Below, in pieces: positions 42,367 to 53,369 of a DNA stretch of 64,000 nucleotides (its first letter is position 1; the number at the start of each line of letters is the position of its first letter). Location: assembly GCF_035046485.1 (NCBI RefSeq), contig NC_085136.1:224258853-224322852 (forward strand), in the 5' to 3' direction. Origin of the DNA: Aedes albopictus. Taxonomy: Eukaryota; Arthropoda; Insecta; Diptera; Culicidae. The notes beneath the pieces are model-generated. The model had not been told where the DNA came from. It saw only the letters and a program-made list of their open reading frames with translations, and did no database searches. A program made the translations under genes and the position numbers.

Positions 42367-42585
42367 TTAAAATCTGGCTCCATGGATATCTTCAAGTATA
42401 CTATAAAACATTGAATCATTTTTTTAAGTACATATTCATAAAACTGACGGTTTTCATTATTGCTGTAATAAAACCCTAATTAAAATTAAACAAAACCAAT
42501 CAGCAATGGAATTGTTACAAACATTTTTTTTATGTAGTTTTAGGTAATTTCAACGGATCGTAACGCACATTTCTTTCTGTACCAC

Positions 42586-42752
42586 CCCAAGTAACACACA
42601 TGTTATATAAAAGTTACGACAGCGCAAGTTTTGGTTGTATAGAAGTTTATTTTACGTTATTTCAACACAATGTTAGAATTACGTAAAATAAACTTCTATA
42701 CAACCAAAACTTGCGCTGTCGTAACTCTATTATAACATGTGTGTTGCTTGGG
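42586..42752. mobile_element. palindromic MITE of the CCCAAGTAACA family
   Basis: CCCAAGTAACACACATGTTA at the left and its inverse (with one change) at the right, with near-complete palindromic arms. It is related by its terminus to 21691-21868 but has a different interior. Confidence 0.85.
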
Positions 42753-43926
42753 ACCGTCCGATGCGCGTAAATGCTTAAAATATGGTATAAGATCCTGGCT
42801 TCGGTCTATACCCCCATGTTCATCATATTCCCCAAAAACCACAGGCAAAAATTTCACTTTCAAAAAAAAAAATCAACTAGCTGTAGCTTTTTGTAAGGTC
42901 AATACAAAATTTTCAAATTGTCACTGTTCGTTGATTGACTAATGGTCCAAATTTGGGCAAAATTTGGCTCTTGTACCAGCCATTCCATAGAAAAACGATA
43001 TAGTGCATCTCCGATTGTCGTGAAACTTGGTGGGCTTGTAGTTCTTCGGAAATAATTAGACCCGTATTTTTTTATTTCGTCATTAGGGTGACCAATTTTC
43101 ATATTTTTCAAAACTATTTTTTTTTCAAAAAATCGTTACTTTTGAACCATATGACCGATTTTAAACTTCTTGTTTTTTGTTTGAATGCTATTGAATTGTA
43201 GTTTTCAGGAAAAATACCTTAAAGGGGCTAAAAAAGGGGTACCCTGGTTTTATATTTTTATCAGAAAATTTAGGAAATTTGGCGTAACATAACAAAAAAT
43301 CAGAAATGTATGTTGTTTTGTTTTTGAGATATGATTTTTTGAATATAGAGAGTCATATATTTTAGTACTAGCTACTCTAAAATTGCTTGAAATTGCAAAG
43401 TTTTATAAAACTATGCATAGTTTTGCTTTTTAAAGTGATTCCTGGTGGTTTTGGTATCCATAATACTATAAGGAATCAAAATATAATCAAATTTAAAAAA
43501 GTGTCTTGTATGGGAAAATTTGACCTTTTATTTTCAAAACATCATATCTCAAAAACTAAAAAAACATACATCTCTGATTTTTTGATATGTTACACCAAAT
43601 TTCCTGAATTTTCTGATAAAAATAAAAAAACCAGGGTACCTCTTTGGTCCCGTGAAAAAACTAATATATTTGCATATTTTATAGTACTCTTTATTTTTCC
43701 TGAAAACTACAATTCAATGGCTTTCAAAAAAAAAAGAAATTTAAAATCGGTCAGATGGTTCAAAAGTTTCGATTTTTTGAAAATTTTTAGTTTTGAAAAA
43801 CCTTGATTTTTTGGACCACCCTATATGAAAATTGGTCACCCTAATGACGGAATAAAAAATACGGGTCTAATTATTTCCGAAGAACTACAAGCCCACCATG
43901 TTTCACGACAATCGGAGATGCACTAG

Positions 43927-44811
43927 TAACCAATCTAATTTGGACCCCCATATATTTTGGACCCCCTGTGTCCTATTATCACAACTTACACAGGTTTAAT
44001 GATGAGATGACGGAAATTTTTAGAATCATTCGCTAAATAGGATCGCTCTGCACGGGCAGCAATCATTTCCTCACTGGAAATATCCTTATTTGCCTTGAAA
44101 TTATTTTTTGCCAATCTCGTCAGCCGTGCGAGTGCCGCCTCATGTTTACAAAAAGAGATTGCAGTGCTGAGGAAACTTGCAGTTGTAAACAAAAACGTTT
44201 ATCATTCTAGCGCATTAATTTCGCAAAGTTCGTCTAATCAGCCTTTGTCAATCAAGTAATTAGGATGTGTTCCAGCATATTCAAGCGGCAAACTCTTCCA
44301 AAATAGTTTCAAACGAGTTTAAACACCGGGTGTCCAAAATATATACTGAAGAGGGTCCAAAATATATTGAGGTGTCCAAAACAGTGGAAAGTGATGCTTC
44401 AAAAATCAGTTATTTTCATCAAATTTTCAACCAGAAATGACCTTGTGGGTATTTTTAACGAACAGTGGAGGCTTTTACGAACATACTAACATCATCATTA
44501 TGTGTAAATACCCTCTGAATCTGCTTGATTTTGAATTAAATTCAAACCAATGTCCTCTACACGCTCAGAAATCCGTTCTGATAAACGTGAACAAACAAAC
44601 GCAAATATGAGAACAAGCAAATATACACCGTGAACTGGAACTAGTTCCAGCTGTCAATATGGGCGTTCTAGAAAACGTGAACTCTAGTTCACGGTGTACA
44701 TTTTTTATTGTTGTTATCGTTGCTATGCATAGTTCCCGTTGCCGTGACTGGGAGTTCACGTTTATCGGAACGGATTTTTTTGCGTGTAGGGGTCCAAAAT
44801 TCAACCGTTAC
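43927..44811. mobile_element. 885-bp element with TTTTGGACCCC repeats, inserted in an arm
   Basis: Ends GTAACCAATCTAATTTGGAC and the inverse of GGTCCAAAATTCAACCGTTAC are imperfect inverted repeats. Several GTCCAAAATATAT copies lie inside (43960, 44335, 44355). CTA (or TA) is duplicated at the junctions. The opposite arm of the host element shows the empty site. No ORF is recognised. Confidence 0.75.
44557..44789. mobile_element. MITE (CTACACGC...GCGTGTAG), third level of nesting
   Basis: Inverted ends CTACACGC, AAATCCGTTCTGATAAACGT and GTGAAC match the right end. The interior has further inverted GTGAACTAGTTCAC-like segments. Confidence 0.78.
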
Positions 44812-45739
44812 CCTATATCGTTTTTCTATGGAATGGCTGAATATATCTTTTATAATCTTGTTATGTGAGTTTGGTTGAGCAATCTTTAGATAAATTACAA
44901 AGAAGTTTCTGCGTTAGTTGCTAGCAGAGTGATTGTATGTCATTCCCCAGAAACCCATTCCCCAGAATGACATCCCCCAGAATGAAGTTCCCTAGAATGA
45001 CCCAATCCCCAGAAATCCATTCCCAAGAATGGGACATTTCCCAGAAAATTATTCCCCAGAATGGGACATTCCCCAGAAAAATATGAGAATCAGTAGTTCC
45101 ATGGGAATTCAGATGAATTGTTAGTTTTTAGGTGATTTGACCGAACTCCAGCGGAAGATCAGAACACTTCAGCGTGGTTCAAATCACCCTTCCGTCCTGG
45201 TAAATTTAAAATCGTTGAATGAGATAACTTTCAAATGGACATGGTTTTCATATAATGATGCCTTCTTCAGTGTATCTCAAATGAATATTGAGTTAAGAAC
45301 AGAAATGCGGCAACCTTACTTAAAGAAGGTTGTATTTCTATAAGAATGGTAACTAATGTCAGACATTTTATCATTCAACTTTGAATAAAATCCAATAAAA
45401 AGAAATTCTCAATTCCAAAATATCCCAAAAGAACAGCCTGTTAATTAAAGAAGGCAAATTTCAAATGAAAAAAGTCGGCCATTCTATTGGACACACCTCG
45501 GAATGACTGTTTCAGCAGTACGTTAAGTTGTAGAGTTCAATATTCTTGCATGAAGTTGAATTGTATACCAGTGTTATGAAAAATGAAAAAAAAAAGATGG
45601 TGGCTCATTAGGACAAACATTCCATAAACTGAAAAATAATAAGGCCGAAAGGACACTAGACTGCAAAAATGTTGTTTGGGCCTCAGTTTAGGCTTTTACT
45701 TGTTACAGTTTGTGCTTATGTAAATTGGAATATACTACA

Positions 45740-46079
45740 CACGGTGTCAAAATTTTGATTATTATCGAACTTTCATGTACCTCGGATTTTTCTTCATAGA
45801 ATGTTAGAATTTCGGCTATAATGTATAAATGCAAAGTTTGAAAATATTCTATCGGGGAAAATTTGAGTTAGCTGAGTTTTTGGCTATTCCCCATACTAAA
45901 AATAAATAATTACTATTTTAGCCCACAAAACGTCCCATACAAAATGTATGGAAAAATTTTCACCGATGAAATATTTTCTAGTTTTCCGATTCTGAATATA
46001 TAGCCCAAATACTAATCATTTCCGAAGAAAAATCTGAGGTACATGAATGTTCGATAATAATCGAAATTTTGACACCGTG
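45740..46079. mobile_element. 340-bp MITE (CACGGTGTCAAAATTT) nested in the Mutator-like element
   Basis: Inverted ends CACGGTGTCAAAATTTTGAT and the inverse extend about 55 bp. CTACA flanks both sides (45735-45739, 46080-46084). Confidence 0.8.
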
Positions 46080-46084
46080 CTACA

Positions 46085-46919
46085 TAACAGCAAAGGTGGT
46101 TAGATGGAAATGATGAACGACATGTTCCATTGTTCGACACAACGAATAGGTTTGTAAAAATAGTTCTACTTTAAATAATATGAATGTGATTACTTTTGTG
46201 TAAATCAAGTTTTTCGGATGCCAGACACTGGATTTTATCCTTGTGACCAAATTACCTTCAAAATTTCTTAGAAGGATGCAACTATACATGTAATTATTTC
46301 AATGTGCATTCAAAAATATTTAATGGAAAACTACATACTATTCATTCTACTTATACATGCCATATAAATCTGATACATTAGAATAATTTACAAAAAAAAG
46401 GTGAATTGGGTTTACTCGACGCAATTTCGTGTTGCTCTGTTTTAGTGTGATTTGAGTTAGCAGCAAAATGGTACCTACTCACTAACCTGAACCCAGCAAA
46501 ATGAATGCTTTTTGCGCTTCTCGCTCAACAGATGGCGATAGTGTAGCATGCACAATGTGTCACCGAGTACGAAAAAAAAACTAGAGTCAGTCATCTTTTT
46601 CCTTCTAACCATGTTTGATAATAGTGCAACTAGAAAGAACAGCCTTTGATGATAAGAAGGAACAATCTCTTATATAAAGGTAAGTAGTTTGGCCGCCAAA
46701 GAGCTCTCCAACAAACCAACTAGAAAGAACAGCCAATTTGAAAAAGGAGGGATAATCTCAGATGAAGTCAGCAGCTACTATTACAAGCCACCAATCAATT
46801 AAGTAATGGTATATGTAGCCAAACACTAGTGCAACTACAAGCATAGTGCTGCTCAACCTCCCGTATCAGGGTTACTCAAATTTTATCCCGAAACCAATTT
46901 GAAAATGAAAATAGAAACG
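46085..46919. other. interior of the Mutator-like element
   Basis: AT-rich with a repeated CAACTAGAAAGAACAGCC at about 46628 and 46718. No ORF of note. Confidence 0.4.
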
Positions 46920-47329
46920 ATTTTGGGGAATATCCTATTCTGGGGAATGGCTTTCTGGGGAATGGCTTTCTGGGGAATGAGTCATTCTGGGGAAAGGCTT
47001 TCTGGGAAATGTCCCATTCTGGGGAATGGGATTCAGGGAAATGACCTACAACTAGCAGAGTTGGTGGGAAGCAAGTTTGAAAGAATTGGGGGGCACCCCT
47101 AGAGGATTTGTAGGAGAAAATTATGAAACTATTATCAAATTTTTAGAAAAAGCAAAACATCCAGAACATAGGAAAATAGATCTTAAAAACTTCTTCCATA
47201 CAGATGTCAAGAATACCTTCGAGGGTTTCTCTGTAATCTTGCGCAGTGATTCCAAATACAGAGTGTTATACCGAGCACTACAGAGTCATTCATAAAGTAC
47301 GTCACGCTTTGAAAGGGGAGGAGGAGTTC

Positions 47330-47420
47330 TTAACCCTAGTCGTGCATTGGGGTCATTTTGACGCAGACAGGAATGCTGAGCGTGCACTACGCCAGCGCGA
47401 AGAATATTAAATGTATGGAA
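47330..47420. repeat. TTAACCCTA element, left end only
   Basis: TTAACCCTAGTCGTGCATTGG, GGGTCATTTTGACGCAG and GCACTACGCC resemble the TTAA element at 22040. The right end is not found. Confidence 0.45.
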
Positions 47421-47772
47421 AGCAAGGTAAATACTAAGTATATGCAAATCCCGTACGAGGGGGAAACATCCTCTTGGCATTATTTTGAGAATTCCTTCAT
47501 AATATGCTATTGAAGCATTATTTTTATCATTATGTGTGAAAACGTTACCTTTCATCAAACAAGTCTTCATTTCTTTTTTAAAGCAAAAGTTCCGAGAAGT
47601 ATTTCTTTTTGGCATCAAGTACTGAAAAGTAGCGCTTTTCGGCATTTTGCCTACGTGATTTTACGATCATTTTGTTTTGTTGTTGATGTGTTCGACTGTA
47701 GTTGAAAACTGTTTTGTTGTGGATTCACAGTCTTGACAAAATCAAAATGCTGTTATTTGGCTTTGTCCAACG

Positions 47773-47799
47773 TTTCGGTCCGTTTAGAACCTTTTTCAG
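47773..47799 (-). ncRNA. hammerhead-like core, diverged
   Basis: The minus strand reads CTGAAAAAGGTTCTAAACGG, then ACCGAAACGTTGG. The GGUUC/GGACC stem is intact, but the first core segment is CUGAAAA rather than CUGANGA. It is probably a Penelope-like remnant. Confidence 0.4.
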
Positions 47800-48349
47800 G
47801 GAATAAATGAACTAATAGGATTTCGATTTTGTCAAAGCTGACAAGCAACAGCAAAACAGTCAGTGTGTAAAAAGTTTAATTAAGTTGACAGTCGTTGTAC
47901 TAATTTATTGTTCATTCTGCAGAAGTTTGTCACCTAGATAAGACTCTATACAAACATCATTTTTCGCATTAGCAAAAAATGTTGAAATGAGTATTTTGTT
48001 TCTTTTTGATCCGTCAAACGGATAGTTTTGGATTAAACTTACGGTTTCCTCAGAATGAAATGATAGATATTAGAAAAGTGCTTATACGAAGAAGTCCTGG
48101 TTCAGCGGAGCTGCGTAGTGATCCGTTTAGTCCTTTGGAATAATCAATCCGGTTTTCCATCAAATGTATTGTTGTGCTGAACCAGCTACATTTTTTTGCT
48201 GTCTCTTGACGGAATCACCATGCTGCTCCTTCTTTGTTGTATGTTCGCGAACTTCTTCCTTAGCACTTGTTCGCCGAGATCAACCACCACTTCATATTTT
48301 TTGCATGTTTGTTTGCTTCCTTCACCAATGCCAGTAAATCGATTACTCA
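47800..48349. other. non-coding stretch
   Basis: Nothing recognised. The composition becomes more balanced towards the right. Confidence 0.4.
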
Positions 48350-48460
48350 CTTGAATTGGATTTTTTTTGTCGATTGACTACACGAGCTCCTCCAAAAAAT
48401 CTAGTTTTTCCGTTATTTTTTTCTTCGATTCAATTCACACTGAATACCATCGTTTTCCCA
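48350..48460 (-). promoter_or_regulatory. candidate divergent promoter / 5' UTR exon
   Basis: On the minus strand TTCAGTGTGAATTG (initiator-like TCAGT near 48440) is followed about 90 bases later by CCAATTCAA|GTGAGTAAT, a strong splice donor near 48352. This resembles a short non-coding first exon. No downstream exon is identified. Confidence 0.3.
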
Positions 48461-48818
48461 ATCACACGAATTCAATCAAACTGCGATTTGATATCCCAGA
48501 ACACGATCTTTCTTCTTTGATTGATTCCGATCGGCCGGAACCACTTGCACAACTCCAATTCAGAATCAGCTCACAAAACACCGCCGAAAAGCTTTGCCGC
48601 ACTTTCAAAATCCCAAAACCGATTTTCCGGAAAAGTCTCGAACCTCAAATCACACGCTAGAGTCACCAACGTTCCATACGGAGAGAGGAAAGCTGGAGGA
48701 AATGCTTCCGCGCCACTACACTGCTGAACTGCTACTGAAGGATCTAAATTAACCGCTGGACCGAAGTCGATTCCCCCTAAAAGACCTGCTGCCGTAAGCG
48801 ACGAACCCCCGATCTCGA

Positions 48819-49038
48819 ATGACTGCCAGGCGGCACACCGTGCACGTGCTCAGCTCGAAAAACAATGCACAGCAGAGAATGCTGCCAAAATTCAAACGGC
48901 GCGGTGCGACGACGCGCTATTATCGCATCGACGACGACGTCGTTCGACGCGACGACGTCGTGTTCACCGTGAATGAATTTTCCTCGGCGCGGCAGCAGGC
49001 GTGCGCGGAACAGGTAGATCAACATCGATCGACGAGTG
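48819..49038 (+). CDS. likely first coding exon of an unrecognised gene
   Basis: The ATG at 48819 opens 73 codons (MTARRHTVHVLSSKNNAQQR, then LPKFKRRGATTRYYRIDDDV and VVFTVNEFSSARQQACAEQV). The exon ends at GAGTG|GTGAGT, a near-consensus donor (phase 1). Third positions are strongly GC-biased, unlike the AT-rich surroundings, which supports coding. The sequence is basic at the start, then acidic/aromatic, with no signal peptide or membrane segment. I do not recognise the family. Upstream 150 bp are also GC-rich and could be 5' UTR. The alternative minus-strand frame over the same bases is less convincing. Confidence 0.5.
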
Positions 49039-49039
49039 G

Positions 49040-50159
49040 TGAGTTTCTTTGCCGGCTGTTGGTTGTTGGATGGTGAGATCACGCGCGCATTTTTCAGGTG
49101 GATACTTTCGATTGCGTGTGGATGTGCGGTGCGGCGACAATCAATTACCGACGACAAATAGCTCCAGTTCTGATGCACTGATACATGCGATTTCGTTTAT
49201 GGGCATTGTTTTGAATATTGGCTAATGGATGGGGTTTTCTATACCCTTGTTAATTTTTTCCCGTTCGATGAGTTTCGTGTAGGTATAAGTTGTATTTTGA
49301 GTAACTATTATGAACTTCGGCATTGCTGTTAAATGACTCTATTATAGATCACCAAGTGTATTGAAAGCGTAAATGGGATAGGGTAAATGATGATGGTTGG
49401 ACCAGTCCAAAAACTGAGCATGGTTGGACCATTTTGAAAAAAAAAAAGCCGATTTTAATTATATTTTCAAGAAAAAATGGCCTGATAACTTGGTACGGTC
49501 AAACAGAATCCCCTTCTCCAGTGAAATTGTACTGGCTTCCCTTAGTTTGTTAGCAAATAATTGACGATTTTGAAAAGACTCAATCTTTGCACAATTGCGA
49601 CTTGAAAATAACACAATTTGGTGCAACCACAAAGGATACATTCTCTATTAAATTCATAAACTTTTTGTACTGTACTATTGTAAAAATATGTAATTTTCAC
49701 ATTGGTGCATTCAAAAATTACTATTTTTCATTGAAAATCTCATTAGTTAGCGAAATTGTACAATCTGCTTTTGATCCAGGTTGGTCTTAGGTTTGATTTT
49801 GGTTGGACCGGGTTGGACCTAACCGTTACAATGTTGGTTGCTATGACCGGTGTGGACCGGTGTTGTTTATTGACAATACTTTCCGTGCGCTGACAAATGA
49901 GTTTCAACGCGTCCACGGTTTTTAAATAAATATTAAAGTTTGTATTTATTGCATACGCGGATATTGGTGTAGTGAGTTTATTGAGAGGTAGAATTACCCA
50001 TGTTACTTGGGGTATCAATTTGCTATTGGCCCGAAGAAGACCGAGGAGAAACAGTTGCCCAGAGGCTATCCAAGTGCGTCAGCCTTTGGATCGTGCAGTC
50101 AATAGGATAAACCACAGACAAACAGACGTAATACTTGCGTTACCAAGCGGTGAGTGAAG
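49040..50159. other. non-coding stretch, likely intron with repeats
   Basis: Includes GGTTGGACC words (49395-49435, 49800-49860) that suggest an unassigned repeat, and CAGACAAACAGACGTA at 50114. No gene is seen. Confidence 0.4.
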
Positions 50160-50275
50160 AGATTAGGAGGGTATCTGTCAAAGGATAAGCAAAATGGGGC
50201 AGAATGAAAAGGTACAAAACTGATTACACTCATTCGAAGAGGGTATTCTGCTTAGAGGGTTCGAAAAGTCGGTAC
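50160..50275. repeat. fragment of the MITE family seen at 56740-57011
   Basis: GTATCTGTCAAAGGATAAGC, GGTACAAAACTGATTACACT and CTCATTCGAAGAGGGTATTC match one end of the nested MITE at 56740-57011. Confidence 0.65.
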
Positions 50276-50429
50276 AATATCATTTTTTTTTGCTATTTAG
50301 ATTTATCTTAAGATTGATTTTTAGAAGAACAGAAGCTGTTCAATATATGTGTCAAGAAAACGATATTGTTGAAATCCGGAACTTTTCCGGGACACTGTGC
50401 AATTCGGGACGACTATTTTGAATCCTGGG

Positions 50430-51165
50430 CTGTCCCGCACAATACACTTTAATTCAGGGGGTCCCAAAGGGGTTCAGCGTAGTGCCAGTAGACCTGAAGA
50501 GGGGTTTTCGAAAACATTGCAGAGAGTTTCAGAGGATTTTCGACAGGCTTTGGAGGCATTACGGGTATGTTTACGGGGGTTTACGAGGGTCTAACATGCG
50601 TTACATGGGGTCCGAGTAGGTCTTAAGGGGGTTTCGGAGGCATCTCAGGAAGTCAAGTCTCATAGCATTTTTAGGCTGGTTTCAGAGGCGTTGCGGAGGC
50701 GTTTTCTTTCGGAGAGTTACATAGGGATTCCAGATGCATTTCAGGAAGTTTTAAAGAATTTTCAGCGGGATTTAGCGGCGTTTTCTGGGGTTTTAGAGGA
50801 TCTAAGGTGCGTTACTTAGGTTCCGTGGGGATTTTAGGGGGATTTTAGAGGCAATTCAGGAAGTTTCAGAGCATTTTCGACGAGATTTGGAGGCGTTATG
50901 GAAGCCTTACGGAGAAGTTTTTGGGAGTTTCGGACCGTCTTAGGTGCGTTACATGACGTCCAAGGGGTTTTGGGATCATCTTCGGCGGGATTCAGAGGCG
51001 TTACGGAGGAATTTTTGGGGATTCAGGAGGTTCTCAGGTGCGTTACATTGGATTCATGAGGGTTTTAATGGGATTTCAGAGGCATTCAAGGAAGTTTCGG
51101 AGAATTTTCAGAGACCCTATCAAACTTTTGAAGCGCCTTTGAAACCTCCTAATACGGCCCTGACC
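50430..51165 (+). repeat. degenerate satellite of GGGTTTCAGAGGCATT type, plus orientation
   Basis: Irregular 20-30 bp units such as GGGTTTCAGAGG, GGCGTTACGG and AGGAAGTTTCAGAG recur without exact periodicity. It is not protein-coding. Confidence 0.75.
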
Positions 51166-51480
51166 TGAAATGCTTCGAAATGCCCCAAAGCCTCCGGAAT
51201 CCCATTGAAACGCCCTTGAAATCATCACAATCATATTAAAATGCCTCGGAACCCCCTTGAACGCCATTTAGGCTGCAAGAACCCCTTGAAACGCACTTCA
51301 ATCCCCTTGAATTGCCCATTATCAAACGTCCCTAAAACCTCAAGGGCTCCCTTAAAATGTTCCTGAAACCCCCGGAAATTCTCTGAAATGGCTCTGAAAC
51401 ACCTTGAAACACCCTTTAAAGGCTCCTGAGATCCCCTGAAACGCCCTTGAAGCACCTTGGAACCCTTTTTTTTGGGCTCT
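51166..51480 (-). repeat. same degenerate satellite, inverted orientation
   Basis: From about 51166 the strand asymmetry flips to CCTTGAAACGCCC and CCCCTTGAAACGC units, the reverse complement of the previous block. Confidence 0.75.
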
Positions 51481-51759
51481 CTGGGGGCTTACCGGAAACT
51501 CCTTTAGCCCCATTTGAAATTCGCAGGAGCAAGACCTATTATCGTGAACTAGATTCCCTCATTGTAGCCCAAGCTTAATTTAGGCACAATTTTCCCTCTT
51601 TTTATGCCTTTTTAAATTTATGTAAATTTTGTTTTTACGCAGCCTCAGCCATGTGCATAAAAAAATGATTCCTTGGTTGGTGTCTTGATTTAAACCTGAT
51701 TTGAAACCTTTTTTAAATCAAGAACGTCACTTGCTGGGATGGGGATTGGTGTTTTCAGT

Positions 51760-52128
51760 AGCATTGCTGGATATGTCAGGGGGTTATGTGGTTTTCAAAG
51801 CATTTCAGAGGAGTCTCGGAGACGGAGGGGAGTCTTGATTCAGTCCAAGCAGTCTCGAGGAGTTTCTTGGACGTTTTAGAGAGTTTCAGGTGAGTTCCAG
51901 GGGTGTTCCAGGGGATTTAATGGACATTCCAGGGAACTAAAGTGGGTGTCGGGCGTTCCAGGTGATCTCAGGGGGTTTCCAGTGGAGTTTAAGGGATTTC
52001 ACAGAGCTTTCAGGGATATCAAAGATGGCTTTCCAGAAAGATTTTGGGGGTTTCAGGAATGAGCATCTATTATGGTTTAAGGGTTGTTTCATGAGGTTTA
52101 AGTTGGTTTCCAGCGACGTTTCAGGGGC
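51760..52128 (+). repeat. degenerate satellite, block interrupted by the tRNA-like cluster
   Basis: Units GGTTTCCAG, TTCAGGGG and GAGTCTCGG continue after the cluster at 53370-53700. Confidence 0.7.
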
Positions 52129-52634
52129 AGACGTAAAAACTTGAAGTATTTTTAGGCAAAGTACGTTTAATTGGCAAATTGAGAGATAAATTTGTGAAAA
52201 AATTACCACTTGTTTTGGTGGGATTCGAACCCACGACTCCGTTATCGCTAGTCCGGCGCTTTAACCAACTAAGCTACAGAACAAGTTACAACTCTGCAGA
52301 ATAGAAAGTCAAACTGGATTCGAAGCACCACCCTAAACCGGGTCCGTCTTTCACAACTTTATCTCTCTTTCGGCTCTTAGATGCCAATCTCCCGCACTCT
52401 CGCGGCCTACGAACGACAAGTGTGCGCGTATTGTTTTTAGAATGTTGATATTGAAGCTCGACTGACACATACTTCGTCACCAACCATATGATCGGTGCAA
52501 ACTCAGTATGCGTTGAGCGCTCAACGCGGACGGACGCACGGCCGTCCAACTGCGCTAGAGAGAACGCAACTCATGTATGACAATGATTTTATTGCCCTTT
52601 TCCGGCTATACCAGTCGGCTAGTATGTCTGAAAT
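52129..52634 (-). mobile_element. tRNA-related SINE-like element, copy A
   Basis: Read on the minus strand it has a first A-box-like TAGCGCAGTTGG, a body, a B-box-like GCTTCGAATCC, then a second tRNA-like domain with TAGCTTAGTTGG and GGTTCGAATCC (52210-52284) and an AT-rich tail ending TTTACGTCT. RNA polymerase III boxes support a SINE. The about 500-bp length and double promoter are unusual. Confidence 0.55.
52210..52284 (-). other. tRNA-like domain of copy A
   Basis: A-box TAGCTTAGTTGG and B-box GGTTCGAATCC are intact and the acceptor arms pair in 6 of 7 positions (TTGTTCT/AAAACAA). The anticodon arm does not fold as a normal 5-bp stem, so it is not called as a tRNA gene. Confidence 0.6.
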
Positions 52635-52886
52635 AGACGTAAAAACTTGAAGTATTTTTAGGCAAAGTACGTTTAATTGGCAAATTGAGAGATAAATTTG
52701 TGAAAAAATTACCACTTGTTTTGGTGGGATTCGAACCCACGACTCCGTTATCGCTAGTCCGGCGCTTTAACCAACTAAGCTACAGAACAAGTTACAACTC
52801 TGCAGAATAGAAAGTCAAACTGGATTCGAAGCACCACCCTAAACCGGGTCCGTCTTTCACAACTTTATCTCTCTTTCGGCTCTTAG
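52635..52886 (-). mobile_element. tRNA-related SINE-like element, copy B (truncated)
   Basis: Same sequence as the tail half of copy A, including the tRNA-like domain at 52716-52790. It stops at CGGCTCTTAG where copy C begins in the opposite direction. Confidence 0.65.
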
Positions 52887-53369
52887 GTATAGCCGGAAAA
52901 GGGCAATAAAATCATTGTCATACATGAGTTGCGTTCTCTCTAGCGCAGTTGGACGGCCGTGCGTCCGTCCGCGTTGAGCGCTCAACGCATACTGAGTTTG
53001 CACCGATCATATGGTTGGTGACGAAGTATGTGTCAGTCGAGCTTCAATATCAACATTCTAAAAACAATACGCGCACACTTGTCGTTCGTAGGCCGCGAGA
53101 GTGCGGGAGATTGGCATCTAAGAGCCGAAAGAGAGATAAAGTTGTGAAAGACGGACCCGGTTTAGGGTGGTGCTTCGAATCCAGTTTGACTTTCTATTCT
53201 GCAGAGTTGTAACTTGTTCTGTAGCTTAGTTGGTTAAAGCGCCGGACTAGCGATAACGGAGTCGTGGGTTCGAATCCCACCAAAACAAGTGGTAATTTTT
53301 TCACAAATTTATCTCTCAATTTGCCAATTAAACGTACTTTGCCTAAAAATACTTCAAGTTTTTACGTCT
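52887..53369 (+). mobile_element. tRNA-related SINE-like element, copy C
   Basis: Inverse of copy A over about 480 bp, nearly identical, with the tRNA-like domain at 53214-53288. Together with copy B it forms an inverted repeat of about 250 bp arms. TTTCAGGGGCAG flanks the whole cluster (52119-52130 and 53371-53382). Confidence 0.65.

Larger units (their letters stand above)
42977..44839. mobile_element. long-inverted-repeat element, right arm split by another element
   Basis: The left arm starts CAGCCATTCCATAGAAAAAC (42977). It matches the inverse of the right arm, which runs to about 43926 and then resumes at 44812 with TATATCGTTTTTCTATGGAA. Arms are about 350 bp (AATTATTTCCGAAGAACTAC, CCTGAAAACTACAATTCAAT). 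The centre is AT-rich. There is no transposase. Confidence 0.8.
44931..47051. mobile_element. Mutator-like non-autonomous element with minisatellite termini
   Basis: Both ends open with TTGTAnGTCATT and then carry arrays of CCATTCCCCAGAATG (left 44938-45085, right 46920-47046 in inverse orientation). CTAGCAGAGT occurs at 44921-44930 and 47052-47061, a 10-bp duplication typical of Mutator-like elements. The 2.1 kb interior has no recognisable transposase and hosts a 340-bp MITE. Confidence 0.72.

Noticed and set aside
43387..43806. 139-codon AT-rich ORF
   Set aside because: It lies in the arms and centre of a palindromic element; lysine/phenylalanine/isoleucine-rich translation from AT-rich DNA, no domain.
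52210..52284. Apparent tRNA gene (also at 52716-52790 and 53214-53288)
   Set aside because: Promoter boxes and acceptor arm are good, but the anticodon arm cannot form a normal stem with a 7-base loop, and the sequence is part of a larger element repeated three times. Called as a tRNA-like domain of a SINE-like element.
52949..53212. 87-codon ORF in tRNA-like copy C, also present in copy A
   Set aside because: It is duplicated only because the element is duplicated. Composition and overlap with promoter-like boxes argue against a protein.
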